Counted from the first letter of the stretch, positions 20,315 to 29,717 are shown. The stretch is 64,000 nt of DNA from Falsiroseomonas sp051433165 (GCF_051433165.1 NZ_JBHMFS010000005.1:124001-188000); one strand, 5' to 3'. The notes: generated by a model from the letters alone, not told the origin. A program made the numbers and translations.

Positions 20315-21748
20315 CTACAGCCCGGCCTGGCTGACGAACTTCGTGTTCAGATAGGCCTCGATCGCCTCCGACCCACCCTCGGAGCCGTAGCCGCTGTCCT
20401 TCATGCCGCCGAAGGGCACTTCCGGCAGCGCAAGGCCGAGGTGGTTGATCGTCATCATCCCCGACTCGACGCGGGACGCGACCGCATTCGCCGTCTTGGC
20501 GCTGCGCGTGAAGGCATAGGCGGCCAGGCCGAAGGGCAGGCGGTTCGCCTCATCAACCACCTCCTCCAGGTCGGTGAAGGGGGCGATCATGGCGACGGGG
20601 CCGAAGGGCTCCTCGTTCATCATGCGGGCATCGCGACCCACGCCGGTCAGCACCGTGGGCTGATAGAAATAGCCCTTGTTGCCGATCCGCTCGCCACCGG
20701 TGTGGACCTCGGCGCCGCGCTGGCGGGCATCGGCAACCAGATCCTCCACCCAGGGCACCCGCCGCTCATGCGCCAGCGGGCCCATCTGGGTGTCCGCATC
20801 CATGCCGGCGCCGACCTTCAGGGCCTTGGCATGGGCGGTGAAGCGCTCGACAAATTCCGGATAGGACTTCTGCTGCACCAGGAAGCGGGTGGGGGAGACG
20901 CAGACCTGCCCGGCATTGCGGAACTTCGCACCGGCCAGGGTCTTCGCCGCCAGCTCCAGATCCGCATCATCGAACACGATCGCCGGCGCATGGCCGCCGA
21001 GTTCCATCGTCACCCGCTTCATATGCTGGCCGGCCAGCGCCGACAGCATCTTCCCGACCGGGGTGGAGCCCGTGAAGGTCACCTTGCGGATCACCGGATG
21101 CGGAATCAGGTACTCGCTGATCTCGGACGGCACCCCATAGACCAGGTTGGCCACGCCCTTCGGCAGGCCGGCATCTGCGAAGGCGCGGATCAGCTCGGCG
21201 GGCGAGGCCGGGGTCTCCTCCGGCGCCTTGACGATGATCGAGCATCCGGTGGCCAGCGCCGCGGACAGCTTGCGCACCACCTGGTTGATCGGGAAGTTCC
21301 ACGGCGTGAAGGCGGCGACGGGGCCGACCGGCTCCTTCACCACCAACTGGTACACACCCTCGGCTCGCGCCGGGATGACGCGGCCATAGGCGCGGCGGGC
21401 TTCTTCCGCGAACCAGTCGATGACGTCGGCACCCGCCATCACCTCCATGCGGGCTTCGGCCAGCGGCTTGCCCTGCTCCAGCGTCATCATCTGCGCGATG
21501 GCGTCCGCACGGCTGCGGAAGATGTCCGCGGCCTTGCGCATTAGCTTCGAGCGATCGAAGGCGGAGACCTTCTTCCAGGTGACGAACCCACGGGCGGCGG
21601 CTTCCAGCGCCTCATCAAGGTCGTCGGTGCTGGCGTGGGCGACCTGGCCGATGACCTCCTCGGTCGCCGGGTTCAGCACGGGAAGGCTGCGGCCGCCGCG
21701 CGCGGCGCGCCAGGTGCCGTCGATGAACAATTGGGTATCGGGATACAT
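20315..21748 (-). CDS. NAD(P)-dependent aldehyde dehydrogenase (succinate-semialdehyde type)
   Basis: A 477-residue aldehyde dehydrogenase of the GabD/ALDH5-like group. Catalytic residues are visible: Asn151 (TPWNFPINQ), Glu249 (TMELGGHAP) and Cys283 (NAGQVCVSP). The loop MNEEPFGPVAM and the C-terminal GGMKDSGYGSEGG are typical of the semialdehyde group. The gene could oxidise succinate semialdehyde or a related short aldehyde. It lies downstream of a 2-hydroxyacid dehydrogenase on the same strand, with a 169-bp gap containing an inverted repeat, so co-transcription is uncertain. Confidence 0.9.
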   Translation of the reverse strand: MYPDTQLFIDGTWRAARGGRSLPVLNPATEEVIGQVAHASTDDLDEALEAAARGFVTWKKVSAFDRSKLMRKAADIFRSRADAIAQMMTLEQGKPLAEARMEVMAGADVIDWFAEEARRAYGRVIPARAEGVYQLVVKEPVGPVAAFTPWNFPINQVVRKLSAALATGCSIIVKAPEETPASPAELIRAFADAGLPKGVANLVYGVPSEISEYLIPHPVIRKVTFTGSTPVGKMLSALAGQHMKRVTMELGGHAPAIVFDDADLELAAKTLAGAKFRNAGQVCVSPTRFLVQQKSYPEFVERFTAHAKALKVGAGMDADTQMGPLAHERRVPWVEDLVADARQRGAEVHTGGERIGNKGYFYQPTVLTGVGRDARMMNEEPFGPVAMIAPFTDLEEVVDEANRLPFGLAAYAFTRSAKTANAVASRVESGMMTINHLGLALPEVPFGGMKDSGYGSEGGSEAIEAYLNTKFVSQAGL

Positions 21749-21861
21749 GCGCGTCTCCTGATGCGTCTTGGCCCAAGCAGCGGGGCTTGGGCGGAAGGTG
21801 GCACAGGGCGGGGCAGGGGGGAACCGGGGCGCCCCACAAGCCCTGGAGAGCCGAGTGATCG

Positions 21862-21910
21862 TTTGAGAATGCCGGCGGCGCCGCGGGACCGACCTGCCGG
21901 CGTTCTCAAA
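21862..21910. repeat. 15-bp inverted repeat between two dehydrogenase genes
   Basis: TTTGAGAATGCCGGC (21862-21876) pairs with GCCGGCGTTCTCAAA (21896-21910) with one mismatch and a 19-nt loop. It begins 8 bp after the stop of the 2-hydroxyacid dehydrogenase as read on the minus strand. No T run follows. It may be a factor-assisted terminator, an mRNA 3' end structure or a regulator site. Confidence 0.6.
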
Positions 21911-21917
21911 TGGTTAC

Positions 21918-22961
21918 CTAGCTATTCGGCCCACGCTCCATCGCATAAGGCTGCCACCGCCGCAGCCCCGAATTCGGCAGCACCGTCGGGTTCACGCAGG
22001 ACATCGGCCAGCGCCCCGAAAGCACCAGCGCCAACTCCTGTCCCGCACGGCGCTTCCGCGCCTCGTCGAAACGGGCGGATGCGCTGGCATTGTGCGGGGA
22101 CAGGATCACATGCGGCATGGACAGCAGCGGGTTGTCGGTCTTCACCGGCTCGATCTCGAACACATCGAGGCCCGCGCCGGCGATGCGCTTGGATCGCAGC
22201 GCCTCGGTCAGCGCCGCCTCATCCACCGTCGGGCCGCGGCCGGTATTGATGAAGATGGCGTTGGCTTTCATCTTCGCGAAGTGGCGTGTGGTCAGCATAT
22301 GGCCGGTATCCGGCGTCGCCGGCGCGTGCATCGACACGAAGTCGGATTGCGCCAGCACCTCATCAAGGCTGCAGGGTACCACGCCGAGGGCGGACATGGT
22401 CAGCTCGTCCACGAAGGGGTCGTAGGCCACCATGCGCAGTCCGAAGGCCTTCGCACGCATCGCCACGAGCCGCGCCACGCGGCCGAAGGCGACGAAGCCC
22501 AGCGTCTGGCCCATCAGCCGCGGCACGGTCGACAGCTGCGGCCGGCCCTCCGTCCAGCGTCCCTCACGCACCATCCGATCCTGCTCGATGCAGCGCCGAT
22601 GCGTGGCCAGCAGCAGCATCATGGCGTGGTCGGCAACCTCCTCGATGAAGGTGTCGGGGCAGTTGGTCACCGCGATGCCCTGCGCGGTGGCGGCCACCAC
22701 ATCCACATAATCCACGCCGACGGTGGCGCAGGTGATGACCTTGGCCTTGGTGAGCGCCTTGATCATCCGGTCCGAAATCCGCATGCCCTTGGCATAAACC
22801 GCATCGGCTTCTGGCGCCGCGGCGCTGAAGCCTTCCTCCGTCGCCGGGCATTCCACGATCTCCGCGCCGAGCCGTTCCAGCGCCTCCATCTCCAGCGCAT
22901 AGCCGCCACCGGCCGTGGTGAAGGATGCGCCTGCGGGCGTCAGGATTCGCGGCTTGGACAT
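21918..22961 (-). CDS. D-isomer-specific 2-hydroxyacid dehydrogenase
   Basis: A 347-residue NAD(P)-dependent dehydrogenase that interconverts a 2-oxo acid and a D-2-hydroxy acid. The dinucleotide-binding turn reads GFVAFGRVARLV (a Gly-rich loop with Ala where the second Gly is usual). Catalytic Arg, Glu and His are in NTGRGPTVDE, DVFEIEP and LSPHNASAS. The start MSKPRILTPAG follows AAGGGGAAA. It is a D-3-phosphoglycerate-dehydrogenase-like member, but lacks the ACT regulatory domain. It lies upstream of the aldehyde dehydrogenase and divergent from an SDR gene, with 105 bp between the two starts. Confidence 0.88.
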   Translation of the reverse strand: MSKPRILTPAGASFTTAGGGYALEMEALERLGAEIVECPATEEGFSAAAPEADAVYAKGMRISDRMIKALTKAKVITCATVGVDYVDVVAATAQGIAVTNCPDTFIEEVADHAMMLLLATHRRCIEQDRMVREGRWTEGRPQLSTVPRLMGQTLGFVAFGRVARLVAMRAKAFGLRMVAYDPFVDELTMSALGVVPCSLDEVLAQSDFVSMHAPATPDTGHMLTTRHFAKMKANAIFINTGRGPTVDEAALTEALRSKRIAGAGLDVFEIEPVKTDNPLLSMPHVILSPHNASASARFDEARKRRAGQELALVLSGRWPMSCVNPTVLPNSGLRRWQPYAMERGPNS

Positions 22962-23066
22962 GGCTGTGTTTCCCCTTTGGTTGGATGCAGGCTCGCATGC
23001 GTTGCGGGGGGCCGACAAGCGCACGGGGCGCTGCTAGCCTGCGATGACAGCAAGGGAGAAGCGAAG

Positions 23067-23828
23067 ATGGCGCGTTTGCAAGGCAAGGTGGCTTGGGTGA
23101 CGGGCGCGGGCAGCGGCATCGGCGAAGCCGCCGCGCTGGCCTTGGCGGAGGAAGGCACGGAACTGGTGCTGACCGGCCGCCGCAGCGCGCCGCTTCAGGA
23201 TGTGGCGGCGCGCATCACCGCGAAAGGCGGGAAAGCCCATGTGCAGCCGGCGGACATGATGGATGCAACGGCCGTGCAGGCCGTGGGTGCCTTCCTGGCC
23301 GACAAGTTCGGGCGTCTCGATATCCTGGTGAACAATGCCGGGCTGAACATCCAGCCGCGGCGCTGGGCCGTGCTGGATACGGATGGGGTGGATGAGCTGG
23401 TACGCGGCAACCTCGCCTCCGCCTTCTATGCGGTGACGGTGGCGCTGCCGCTGATGCGGCCGCAGAAGGACGGTGTGCTGATCCACACCGCCTCCATGGC
23501 TGGGCGCAACATCTCAATGCTCTCCGGCGCCGGCTACACCGCGGCGAAGCACGGCGTGGTGGCGATGAGCCACACAATCAACATGGAAGAATGCGTCAAC
23601 GGCATCCGCAGCTGCGCGCTGCTACCGGGGGAGGTGGCGACCCCCATCCTCGACAAGCGCCCGAACCCGGTCAGCCCGGAGGAACGCGCGAAGATGGTGC
23701 AGTCCGAGGATGTCGGCGACCTGGTCCGCTACATCGCCTGCCTGCCAAAGCATGTGACGATCAACGAGGTCTGGATCACACCGACACACAACCGCAGCTA
23801 CGTGGCGGCACTGGGCCAAAAGCTGTAG
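23067..23828 (+). CDS. Short-chain dehydrogenase/reductase
   Basis: A 253-residue classical SDR oxidoreductase. The Rossmann turn is VTGAGSGIGEAAA, the structural motif is LVNNAGLN, and the catalytic pair is GYTAAKHG (Tyr-x-x-x-Lys), preceded by the Ser in HTASMAG. The cofactor is likely NADP, judged from TGRR after the second strand. AAGGGAGAA precedes ATG 23067. The stop is 4 bp before the convergent stop of the flavodoxin-like gene. Its substrate is unknown; similar proteins are often assigned to 3-oxoacyl or sugar alcohol oxidation. Confidence 0.88.
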   Translation: MARLQGKVAWVTGAGSGIGEAAALALAEEGTELVLTGRRSAPLQDVAARITAKGGKAHVQPADMMDATAVQAVGAFLADKFGRLDILVNNAGLNIQPRRWAVLDTDGVDELVRGNLASAFYAVTVALPLMRPQKDGVLIHTASMAGRNISMLSGAGYTAAKHGVVAMSHTINMEECVNGIRSCALLPGEVATPILDKRPNPVSPEERAKMVQSEDVGDLVRYIACLPKHVTINEVWITPTHNRSYVAALGQKL

Positions 23829-23832
23829 CGGT

Positions 23833-24453
23833 TCAGTCCTCGGGCTGCCCGGGATAGGGCGCGGCCTGCAGCAGCCCGGCCAGATGCGCCGCGGTGGCGG
23901 CCATCATGGCGGCCGTCTGCTGGGTTTTTTCCGGCACGGGGTCGAGGTCCTTGAAGACAACCGACCCCATCGCCTCGCCCACCCAGTAGCAGCTGGCCGA
24001 AGGCGGGATGGTCCAGCCGACATCGGCCAGCGCCTGGTAGATCTGCGCGGCGCAGGCGTGGGCGCCGTCCTCGTTGCCGACGATCGCGGTGACGGCGACC
24101 TTGCCGTAGCTCGGCATCCGGCCCTTGTCGTCGGTCTCCGAGATGAAGGCATCCATCCGTTCCAGCACGCGCCGTGCGACGCTGCTCGGCCCGCCGAGCC
24201 AGATCGGGCCGCCGAAAATCAGGATGTCGCAAGCCAGGATCTTCGCCCGCAGCGTCGGCCAGTCATCGCCCGGCCCCTCATCCGATGTGACGCCGGGCTT
24301 GATGTTCAGCGCAGCGACACGAACCGTCTCGGTGACTTCCACCTTCTGCTTCACGAAGGCGGCCTTGACCACGGCGAGCATGGCATCGGTGGAGGACGCG
24401 TCGCTGGCGTCGGATTTCAGTGTGCAGTTGAGGGCAATGGCCTTGAGGGGCAT
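23833..24453 (-). CDS. Flavodoxin-like NAD(P)H reductase
   Basis: A 206-residue flavodoxin-fold protein of the NADPH-dependent FMN reductase / flavodoxin_2 group. It starts MPLKAIALNCTLKSD and carries ILIFGGPIWLGGPSS, the FMN-binding loop of the family, followed by a helix RRVLERMDAF and the strand VAVTAIVGNEDGA. Such proteins reduce FMN or quinones, or carry electrons. It stands alone between the convergent SDR gene and the intergenic repeats that separate it from the sugar ABC operon. The exact reaction is not predictable. Confidence 0.82.
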   Translation of the reverse strand: MPLKAIALNCTLKSDASDASSTDAMLAVVKAAFVKQKVEVTETVRVAALNIKPGVTSDEGPGDDWPTLRAKILACDILIFGGPIWLGGPSSVARRVLERMDAFISETDDKGRMPSYGKVAVTAIVGNEDGAHACAAQIYQALADVGWTIPPSASCYWVGEAMGSVVFKDLDPVPEKTQQTAAMMAATAAHLAGLLQAAPYPGQPED

Positions 24454-24540
24454 GGCGGATCTCCGGATCGGCGCAAGGCAAGCGCCGCTCCGGCGATCCG
24501 GTTCCCTGGTTGTACCCATGCCCATTGATCGAGACCTGCG

Positions 24541-24621
24541 TCCGCCGCAGGCGGGCGAGCGCCCGAATGGGCACCGCGGCTTATGCCGCGAAGCCACGCC
24601 CGCGGATGCGGGCACCGGCGC
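24541..24621. repeat. Cluster of short hairpins with a dispersed palindromic core
   Basis: The 206-bp gap between the flavodoxin-like gene and the ABC permease holds several short hairpins: CCGCCGCAGGCGG-like at 24541, CGCGGC-TTAT-GCCGCG at about 24575-24590, and GCCCGCGGATGCGGGC at about 24599-24614. The middle one, followed by AAGCCA, recurs twice at 50.42-50.48 kb, so it is a dispersed palindromic element. Nothing here looks coding. Confidence 0.6.
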
Positions 24622-24659
24622 ATGAGGCGCGGATCGGTCAAGATCCGCAGAATTTGGCT

Positions 24660-25571
24660 CTATTCCTTCACGGCGCCGGTCAGGGACGAAACGTAATAGT
24701 CCACGAAGAAGGAATAGAAGATCGCGACGGGCAGGGACCCCAGCAGCGACCCCGCCATCAGCGCGCCCCACTGGTACACGTCGCCCGTCACCAGCTCCGT
24801 CAGGATCGCCACCGGCACTGTCTTGTTCTCGCTGCTCTGGATGAAGGCCAGCGCGTAGATGAACTCGTTCCAGGACAGGGTGAAGCTGAAAATGCCCGCT
24901 GAGATCAGGCCGGGAACGGCCAGCGGCAGCGTGATCTGCCACAGGATCTGCACCCGCGTCGCGCCATCGATCAGCGCGCATTCCTCCAGCTCGAACGGGA
25001 TGGATTTGAAATAGCCGATCAGCAGCCAGGTGCAGAACGGAATCAGGAAGGTCGGGTAGGTCAGGATCAGCGCGAAGGGCGTGTCGAACAGGCCGAGCTG
25101 GAACACCATGGTGGCAAGCGGAATGAACAGGATGGACGGCGGCACCAGATAGGCCAGGTAAATCGCCAGCCCCACATACTGGCTGCCCTTGAAGCGCAGC
25201 CGCTGGATCGCATAGGCGGCCAGCACGCTGGCGAACAGCGAAAGGATGGTGGCGCAGACGGATACCAGCATCGTCGTCCACAGCCACTTCGGATAGGCCG
25301 TCTCAAACAGCAGCATCCGGATGTGGTCCAGCGTGGGCGAGGTGATCCAGAACGGGTTGTGCTGCGCGAAGTCGTACAGCTCGGCGTTCGGTTTGAACGC
25401 CGTCACCGTCATCCAGTAGAAGGGAAACAGCAGGATGACGAGGAAGCAGCACAGCGGCAGATAGAGCAGCACGAAACGGCGGGACTTGCTGTCCCACGCC
25501 ATCGTCTCCAGCTGCGCGGAGGACGTGTTGGTGGACTTCGCTTCCTTCGGTACCACGGCGGCGTCAGTCAT
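24660..25571 (-). CDS. Carbohydrate ABC transporter permease (MalG type)
   Basis: A 303-residue inner-membrane permease of the MalG/UgpE group with about six membrane helices; the first runs near residues 33-53 (LYLPLCCFLVILLFPFYWM). The cytoplasmic ATPase-contact loop is EECALIDGATRVQILWQITLPL, matching the EAA motif. The start overlaps the end of the partner permease by 8 bp, consistent with coupled translation and a heterodimer. It is the last gene of the importer operon. The substrate is probably a sugar, polyol or glycerol-phosphate-like compound by family, but is not determined. Confidence 0.9.
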   Translation of the reverse strand: MTDAAVVPKEAKSTNTSSAQLETMAWDSKSRRFVLLYLPLCCFLVILLFPFYWMTVTAFKPNAELYDFAQHNPFWITSPTLDHIRMLLFETAYPKWLWTTMLVSVCATILSLFASVLAAYAIQRLRFKGSQYVGLAIYLAYLVPPSILFIPLATMVFQLGLFDTPFALILTYPTFLIPFCTWLLIGYFKSIPFELEECALIDGATRVQILWQITLPLAVPGLISAGIFSFTLSWNEFIYALAFIQSSENKTVPVAILTELVTGDVYQWGALMAGSLLGSLPVAIFYSFFVDYYVSSLTGAVKE

Positions 25572-26523
25572 TGCCCTCTCCCTGCTGCCACTTGCGCCGT
25601 GCCAGGCCATAATAGCTGAACAGCGTGGCGAAGACGAGGAACGGGATCATGGAGACGGCGATCGCCGCGCCTTCACCCAACTGCCCGCCCTGGATGCCTC
25701 GCTGGAAAGCCAGTGTGGCCAACAGATGTGTCGAATTCACCGGACCGCCGCGGGTAATCGCATAGACCAGCTGGAAGTCGGTGAAGGTGAAGATGATGGA
25801 GAAGGTCATCACGATGGCCAGGATCGGCAGCAGCATCGGGAAGGTGATGTAGCGGAACCTCTGCCAGCCGCTCGCCCCATCCAGCAGCGCCGCCTCATAC
25901 AAGGAGGGCGGGATGGTCTGCAGCCCGGCGAGCAGGGTGATCGCCACGAAGGGAATCCCGCGCCAGATATTCGCCGCGATCAGCGACCAGCGCGCCGGCC
26001 AGGCGGTGTTGATGAAATCGATATTCTGGTCCCGCCAGCCCAGGACATCCACGAAGACGTAGGAGATGATGGAGAATTGCGGATCGTAGATCCACCAGAA
26101 CGCGATGGCGGACAGCACGGTCGGCACGATCCACGGCAGCAGGATGATGGCGCGCAGCATGGATTTGAATGGCACATGCTGGTTCAGCAGCAGCGCCAGC
26201 CACAGCCCGAGCGCGAATTTCCCGATCGTCGCGACGCCCGTGTAGAAGACGCTGAAGAACACCGCGCTCCAGAAGATCGGGTCATCCATCAGCCAGATGA
26301 AGTTCTCGAGCCCGACCCAGATACCCTCCCGCCCGATCGTCGCATCGGTGAAGGCCAGCCAGATGCCGAGGCCTAGCGGGTAGGTCAGGAAGGTCATCAG
26401 CAGCCCGACGGCGGGCAGCAGGCAGATGAAGGCAAGAAACGGCTTCCAGTCGAACAGCCGCGAGAGCGCGCCCTGTTTCGGGCGCATCTTGGTCCAGACC
26501 GGCGCGGCGGTTGTCGCGGACAT
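25564..26523 (-). CDS. Carbohydrate ABC transporter permease (MalF/UgpA type)
   Basis: A 319-residue inner-membrane permease with about six membrane helices, the first near residues 28-52. The EAA loop is YEAALLDGASGWQRFRYITFP, the contact site for the ATPase. The region TRGGPVNSTHLLATLAFQ is typical of the UgpA/MsmF group. It pairs with the overlapping downstream permease. Transcription order in the operon is ATPase, binding protein, this permease, then the partner; the gap to the binding-protein gene is 57 bp and contains a GCGCCCGC-type hairpin at 26548-26570. Confidence 0.9.
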   Translation of the reverse strand: MSATTAAPVWTKMRPKQGALSRLFDWKPFLAFICLLPAVGLLMTFLTYPLGLGIWLAFTDATIGREGIWVGLENFIWLMDDPIFWSAVFFSVFYTGVATIGKFALGLWLALLLNQHVPFKSMLRAIILLPWIVPTVLSAIAFWWIYDPQFSIISYVFVDVLGWRDQNIDFINTAWPARWSLIAANIWRGIPFVAITLLAGLQTIPPSLYEAALLDGASGWQRFRYITFPMLLPILAIVMTFSIIFTFTDFQLVYAITRGGPVNSTHLLATLAFQRGIQGGQLGEGAAIAVSMIPFLVFATLFSYYGLARRKWQQGEGND

Positions 26524-26580
26524 GGTGGTTTCCTGGATAGGGAAGCGGCGCCCGCGTGATGCGGGCGCCGCGGGTTTGGG

Positions 26581-27930
26581 CTAGCGGCGGGCGCGGAAGA
26601 AGCGGCGGGCGCGGCGTTCTGCCTCGGCGGCCGCCTGCTGCGGCGTGGCCTGGCCGGATGCGACGGAGGCGCACATCTGCACCATGACGTAATCCGCATT
26701 CGCCGCCGCCGAGGCCTGGCTGATCGGCCCCTTGTAGCCGGCGTAGAAGGTCGTATCCATCACGCCCTTGAACACCGAGACCTTCGGGTCCGAATCCCAT
26801 ACGGCGCTGTTGGAATAGGCGTTCAGCGGCTGCGACCAATAGCCGAGATTGGCCTGCAGCCACGGGTCGTACTGCGGCGTCTCCAGAAGGAAGGCGAGCA
26901 GCGCCTTGGACGCATTCGGGAAGCGGCTGTGCTTGAACACCATGGCGTTCAAGGTCAGCCCCGCCATCGGTGACGTCGCGGCGAGACCCTTCGGCAGCAG
27001 CGAGTGTTCCGTGTCATCGGCGATCGCCCGCATCGCCGGGTCGTTCTTAAGCGAGAAGTACAGCGACACGCCGTTCGCAGTCAGGTGGCATTCGCCAGCC
27101 GAATAGGCGCGGTTGTTGCTGATGTCGCCCCAGGCGACCGTGCCCGGGATGAAGGTGGCATACAGCTCCTTCAGGTATTCGAGGGAGGCGATGGTCTCGC
27201 GGCTGTTGATGGCGACCTCGTTGTTCTCATCAACCAGGAAGCCGCCGAAGGACCAGACCAGCCACTGCGCGAAGCCGTTGCCGTCACCCACTGCATTGCC
27301 CAGCGCGAAACCGGCCGGCTTGCCGGCAGCCTTCAGCGCCTGGCACAGCCGCAGGAAGCCGGCATGATCCTCGGGCGGCCGTTCGAAGCCGGCCGCATTC
27401 ACCGTAGATTTGCGCCATACCAGCGGGCCGCCGGACGCGCCGAAGGGCAGGCCGAGCCAGGCTTCGCTGCCCGCGCGCTTGCCGTAGCGCTGCGCCATCG
27501 CCTTCCAGCCACCGTACTTCTGACCGATGTAGGCGGCCACATCCGTCAGCTCGACCAGCTTGTCGGAATAGATGTGCGGCGCCTCGTTGAAGCCGATGAT
27601 CAGGTCCGGCCCGGCGCCCGTATTGGCGGTGACGGCGGTCTGCTGGGTGATGTCCTCCCACCCCACGAAATCCACGCGGACCTCGACGCCGGTCTGCTGG
27701 GTGAAGCGCGCGCAATTGGCGCGGAACACCTCCTCATCCGGCTGCACGAAGCGCACCGGGCGCAGCATGCGCAGCGTGGCGCCACGCTCGATGGGCAGGT
27801 TGGGCGCGGTGGCGGCCTGGGTCGGGATGGAGCTGGCGCGCGGGCTGCTGCCCTGCGCGGCCGCCTGGCCTGCGACAACCGCGGCACCGCTGAGCGCAAG
27901 TGCCGCACGACGGGTGATGAGATGTGCCAT
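26581..27930 (-). CDS. Carbohydrate ABC transporter substrate-binding protein
   Basis: A 449-residue family 1 extracellular solute-binding protein. The N-terminus LITRRAALALSGAAVV followed by AAAQ resembles a Tat or Sec signal with twin Arg. Characteristic segments are QQTGVEVRVDFVGWEDI and DLIIGFNEAPHIYSDKL in the first lobe and KGLAATSPMAG in the second. Start ATG 27930 is preceded by AGGAGG 12 nt upstream. It captures the solute in the periplasm for the two permeases that follow. The length and motifs fit oligosaccharide or sugar binders; no specificity can be named. Confidence 0.88.
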   Translation of the reverse strand: MAHLITRRAALALSGAAVVAGQAAAQGSSPRASSIPTQAATAPNLPIERGATLRMLRPVRFVQPDEEVFRANCARFTQQTGVEVRVDFVGWEDITQQTAVTANTGAGPDLIIGFNEAPHIYSDKLVELTDVAAYIGQKYGGWKAMAQRYGKRAGSEAWLGLPFGASGGPLVWRKSTVNAAGFERPPEDHAGFLRLCQALKAAGKPAGFALGNAVGDGNGFAQWLVWSFGGFLVDENNEVAINSRETIASLEYLKELYATFIPGTVAWGDISNNRAYSAGECHLTANGVSLYFSLKNDPAMRAIADDTEHSLLPKGLAATSPMAGLTLNAMVFKHSRFPNASKALLAFLLETPQYDPWLQANLGYWSQPLNAYSNSAVWDSDPKVSVFKGVMDTTFYAGYKGPISQASAAANADYVMVQMCASVASGQATPQQAAAEAERRARRFFRARR

Positions 27931-27966
27931 TTTTCTTGGTTTCCTCCTGCTTGGTTTTTATTGGCG

Positions 27967-29013
27967 TCAGCTCGGCAGGCGCGCTCCATCCGGTCCGAAA
28001 AGATGCACCAGGCCGAGATCGGGAAGCACCCGCAGCTTGTCGCCCGGGCGGCCCTGCACACGCTCCCGGAAGGCGCCGGTGAGCACCGTCTCACCGAGCC
28101 GCAGGGTGACCTGGGTCTCCGACCCGGTCGGCTCCACCAGCACGATGGTGCCTTCCACGCCGTCCTCCGAGAGGCTCATATGCTCCGGGCGGATGCCGTA
28201 GGTGGCGGCATTGGTGGGTGCATGGGGTGGCAGGGGCAGCAGGGCGCCGTTCGGGATGCGGAAGCCGCGATCCGTCACGGTGCCGGGCAGCAGGTTCATC
28301 GCGGGGCTGCCGATGAAGCCGGCGACGAACAGGTTGGCCGGCTTATCATACAGCGCCAACGGTGCGCCCGCCTGCTCGATCCGCCCACCATTCATCACCA
28401 CGATCTGATCGGCCATGGTCATGGCCTCGATCTGGTCATGCGTGACGTAGATGGTCGTGGTGCCAAGCCGTTGCTGCAATTCGCGGATCTCGGAGCGCAT
28501 CTGCACGCGCAGCTTGGCATCGAGATTCGACAGTGGCTCGTCGAACAGGAACACCTGCGGGTGGCGGACGATGGCGCGCCCCATCGCCACGCGCTGCCGC
28601 TGCCCGCCCGAAAGCTGGCGCGGGTAGCGGTCCAGCAGCGCATCCAGGCCGAGGATCTTGGCGGCGCGCTGCACCTCATCCTCCATGATGTCGGCCGGTG
28701 CCTTGGCCAGCTTCATGGAGAACGCCATGTTCTGGCGCACCGTCATGTGCGGGTAGAGCGCGTAGTTCTGGAACACCATCGCGATGTCCCGGTCCTTCGG
28801 CGGCACGTTGTTCACCACGCGCCCGTCGATCGCGATCTCGCCGCCGCTGATGTTCTCAAGCCCCGCGATCATGCGGAGCAGCGTTGATTTGCCGCAGCCG
28901 GATGGGCCAACCAGGACGACGAATTCGCCATCCGAGATTTCCACATCGACGCCATGCAGGATGCGGGTGGTGCCGAAGGATTTGAGCGCCTGCCGCACCG
29001 AGACCGTTGCCAT
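27967..29013 (-). CDS. Carbohydrate ABC transporter ATPase (UgpC/MsmK type)
   Basis: A 348-residue ABC ATPase of the CUT1 importer class. Walker A is GPSGCGKST, the signature LSGGQRQRVAMGRA, Walker B VFLFDEPLSNLDAK, and the H-loop YVTHDQIEAM. The C-terminal 110 residues form the OB-fold regulatory domain (TYGIRPEHMSL). It is the first gene of the four-gene importer operon, unlike many CUT1 operons where the binding protein comes first. GGGGGACGG lies before the ATG. Confidence 0.93.
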   Translation of the reverse strand: MATVSVRQALKSFGTTRILHGVDVEISDGEFVVLVGPSGCGKSTLLRMIAGLENISGGEIAIDGRVVNNVPPKDRDIAMVFQNYALYPHMTVRQNMAFSMKLAKAPADIMEDEVQRAAKILGLDALLDRYPRQLSGGQRQRVAMGRAIVRHPQVFLFDEPLSNLDAKLRVQMRSEIRELQQRLGTTTIYVTHDQIEAMTMADQIVVMNGGRIEQAGAPLALYDKPANLFVAGFIGSPAMNLLPGTVTDRGFRIPNGALLPLPPHAPTNAATYGIRPEHMSLSEDGVEGTIVLVEPTGSETQVTLRLGETVLTGAFRERVQGRPGDKLRVLPDLGLVHLFGPDGARLPS

Positions 29014-29234
29014 ATTCTCGTTCCGTCCCCCCGCGTGCCGCCTTTACCGGGGCTACGCATGGCAAGGCTACACATGCCTCCGCGCCGGGCGCAACCTCGG
29101 CACTGCACGGGCGGGGTGCCACTTTGCTGGGCGAAGTCGTTGCAGCCGAGGCCGGGCCGCATGGCGGCCACGCTGCGCGCTGCATTGGACGCTGTTCCAG
29201 TGCGGGGTTAGACGAAATGCTGCATGGCAGCAAA

Positions 29235-29717
29235 ATGGATCACAGGATGCCGGAGCATTACAGGCGCCTTGCCGCTTTGCTTGGCGCGCTGACGGCACTG
29301 GGACCGCTCGGCATCGACATGTACCTGCCGGCCTTCCCGGCCATGGGCGCGGATCTCGCCGCCAGGCCCCGCCGCCATCCAGCGCACGCTGGCGGTGTTC
29401 CTGCTGGGCATGGCGGCTGGGCAGTTTTTCTATGGCCCGCTGTCCGATCGTGTAGGTCGCAGGCTACTGCTGTTCCTCGGCATGGCTGTCTTCACGCTCG
29501 CCTCCATCGGCTGCGCGCTGGCGGCCTCCGCGGAGGCGCTGGTGTGGCTGCGGCTGGCGCAGGCTCTGGTTGGCTGCATCGGCGCCCTGGTGGCGCGCTT
29601 CTCGGCGCCATCGGCGGCACCTCCGCGCTCGCCATGGGTGTGCTGATCGCGCTTGCCGGCTGTTCGGGGCTGGTGGCGCATCTGGGGCTGAAGCGCTTCC
29701 GGCCCCAGCCGATCTAG
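29235..29717 (+). pseudogene. Decayed Bcr/CflA-type drug-resistance MFS transporter
   Basis: The 5' end reads LGALTALGPLGIDMYLPAFP, the unmistakable start of Bcr/CflA-family efflux pumps. At about 29362 a frameshift moves the coding to the next frame, which continues LAVFLLGMAAGQFFYGPLSD and VGRRLLLFLGMAVFTLAS to about 29585. Then coding jumps to the original frame with LLGAIGGTSALAMGVLIALAG, which resembles the last membrane helix, and stops at 29717. Membrane helices 4 to 11 are missing. The remaining 160 codons cannot make a transporter. The stop overlaps the convergent E1 beta stop. Confidence 0.78.
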
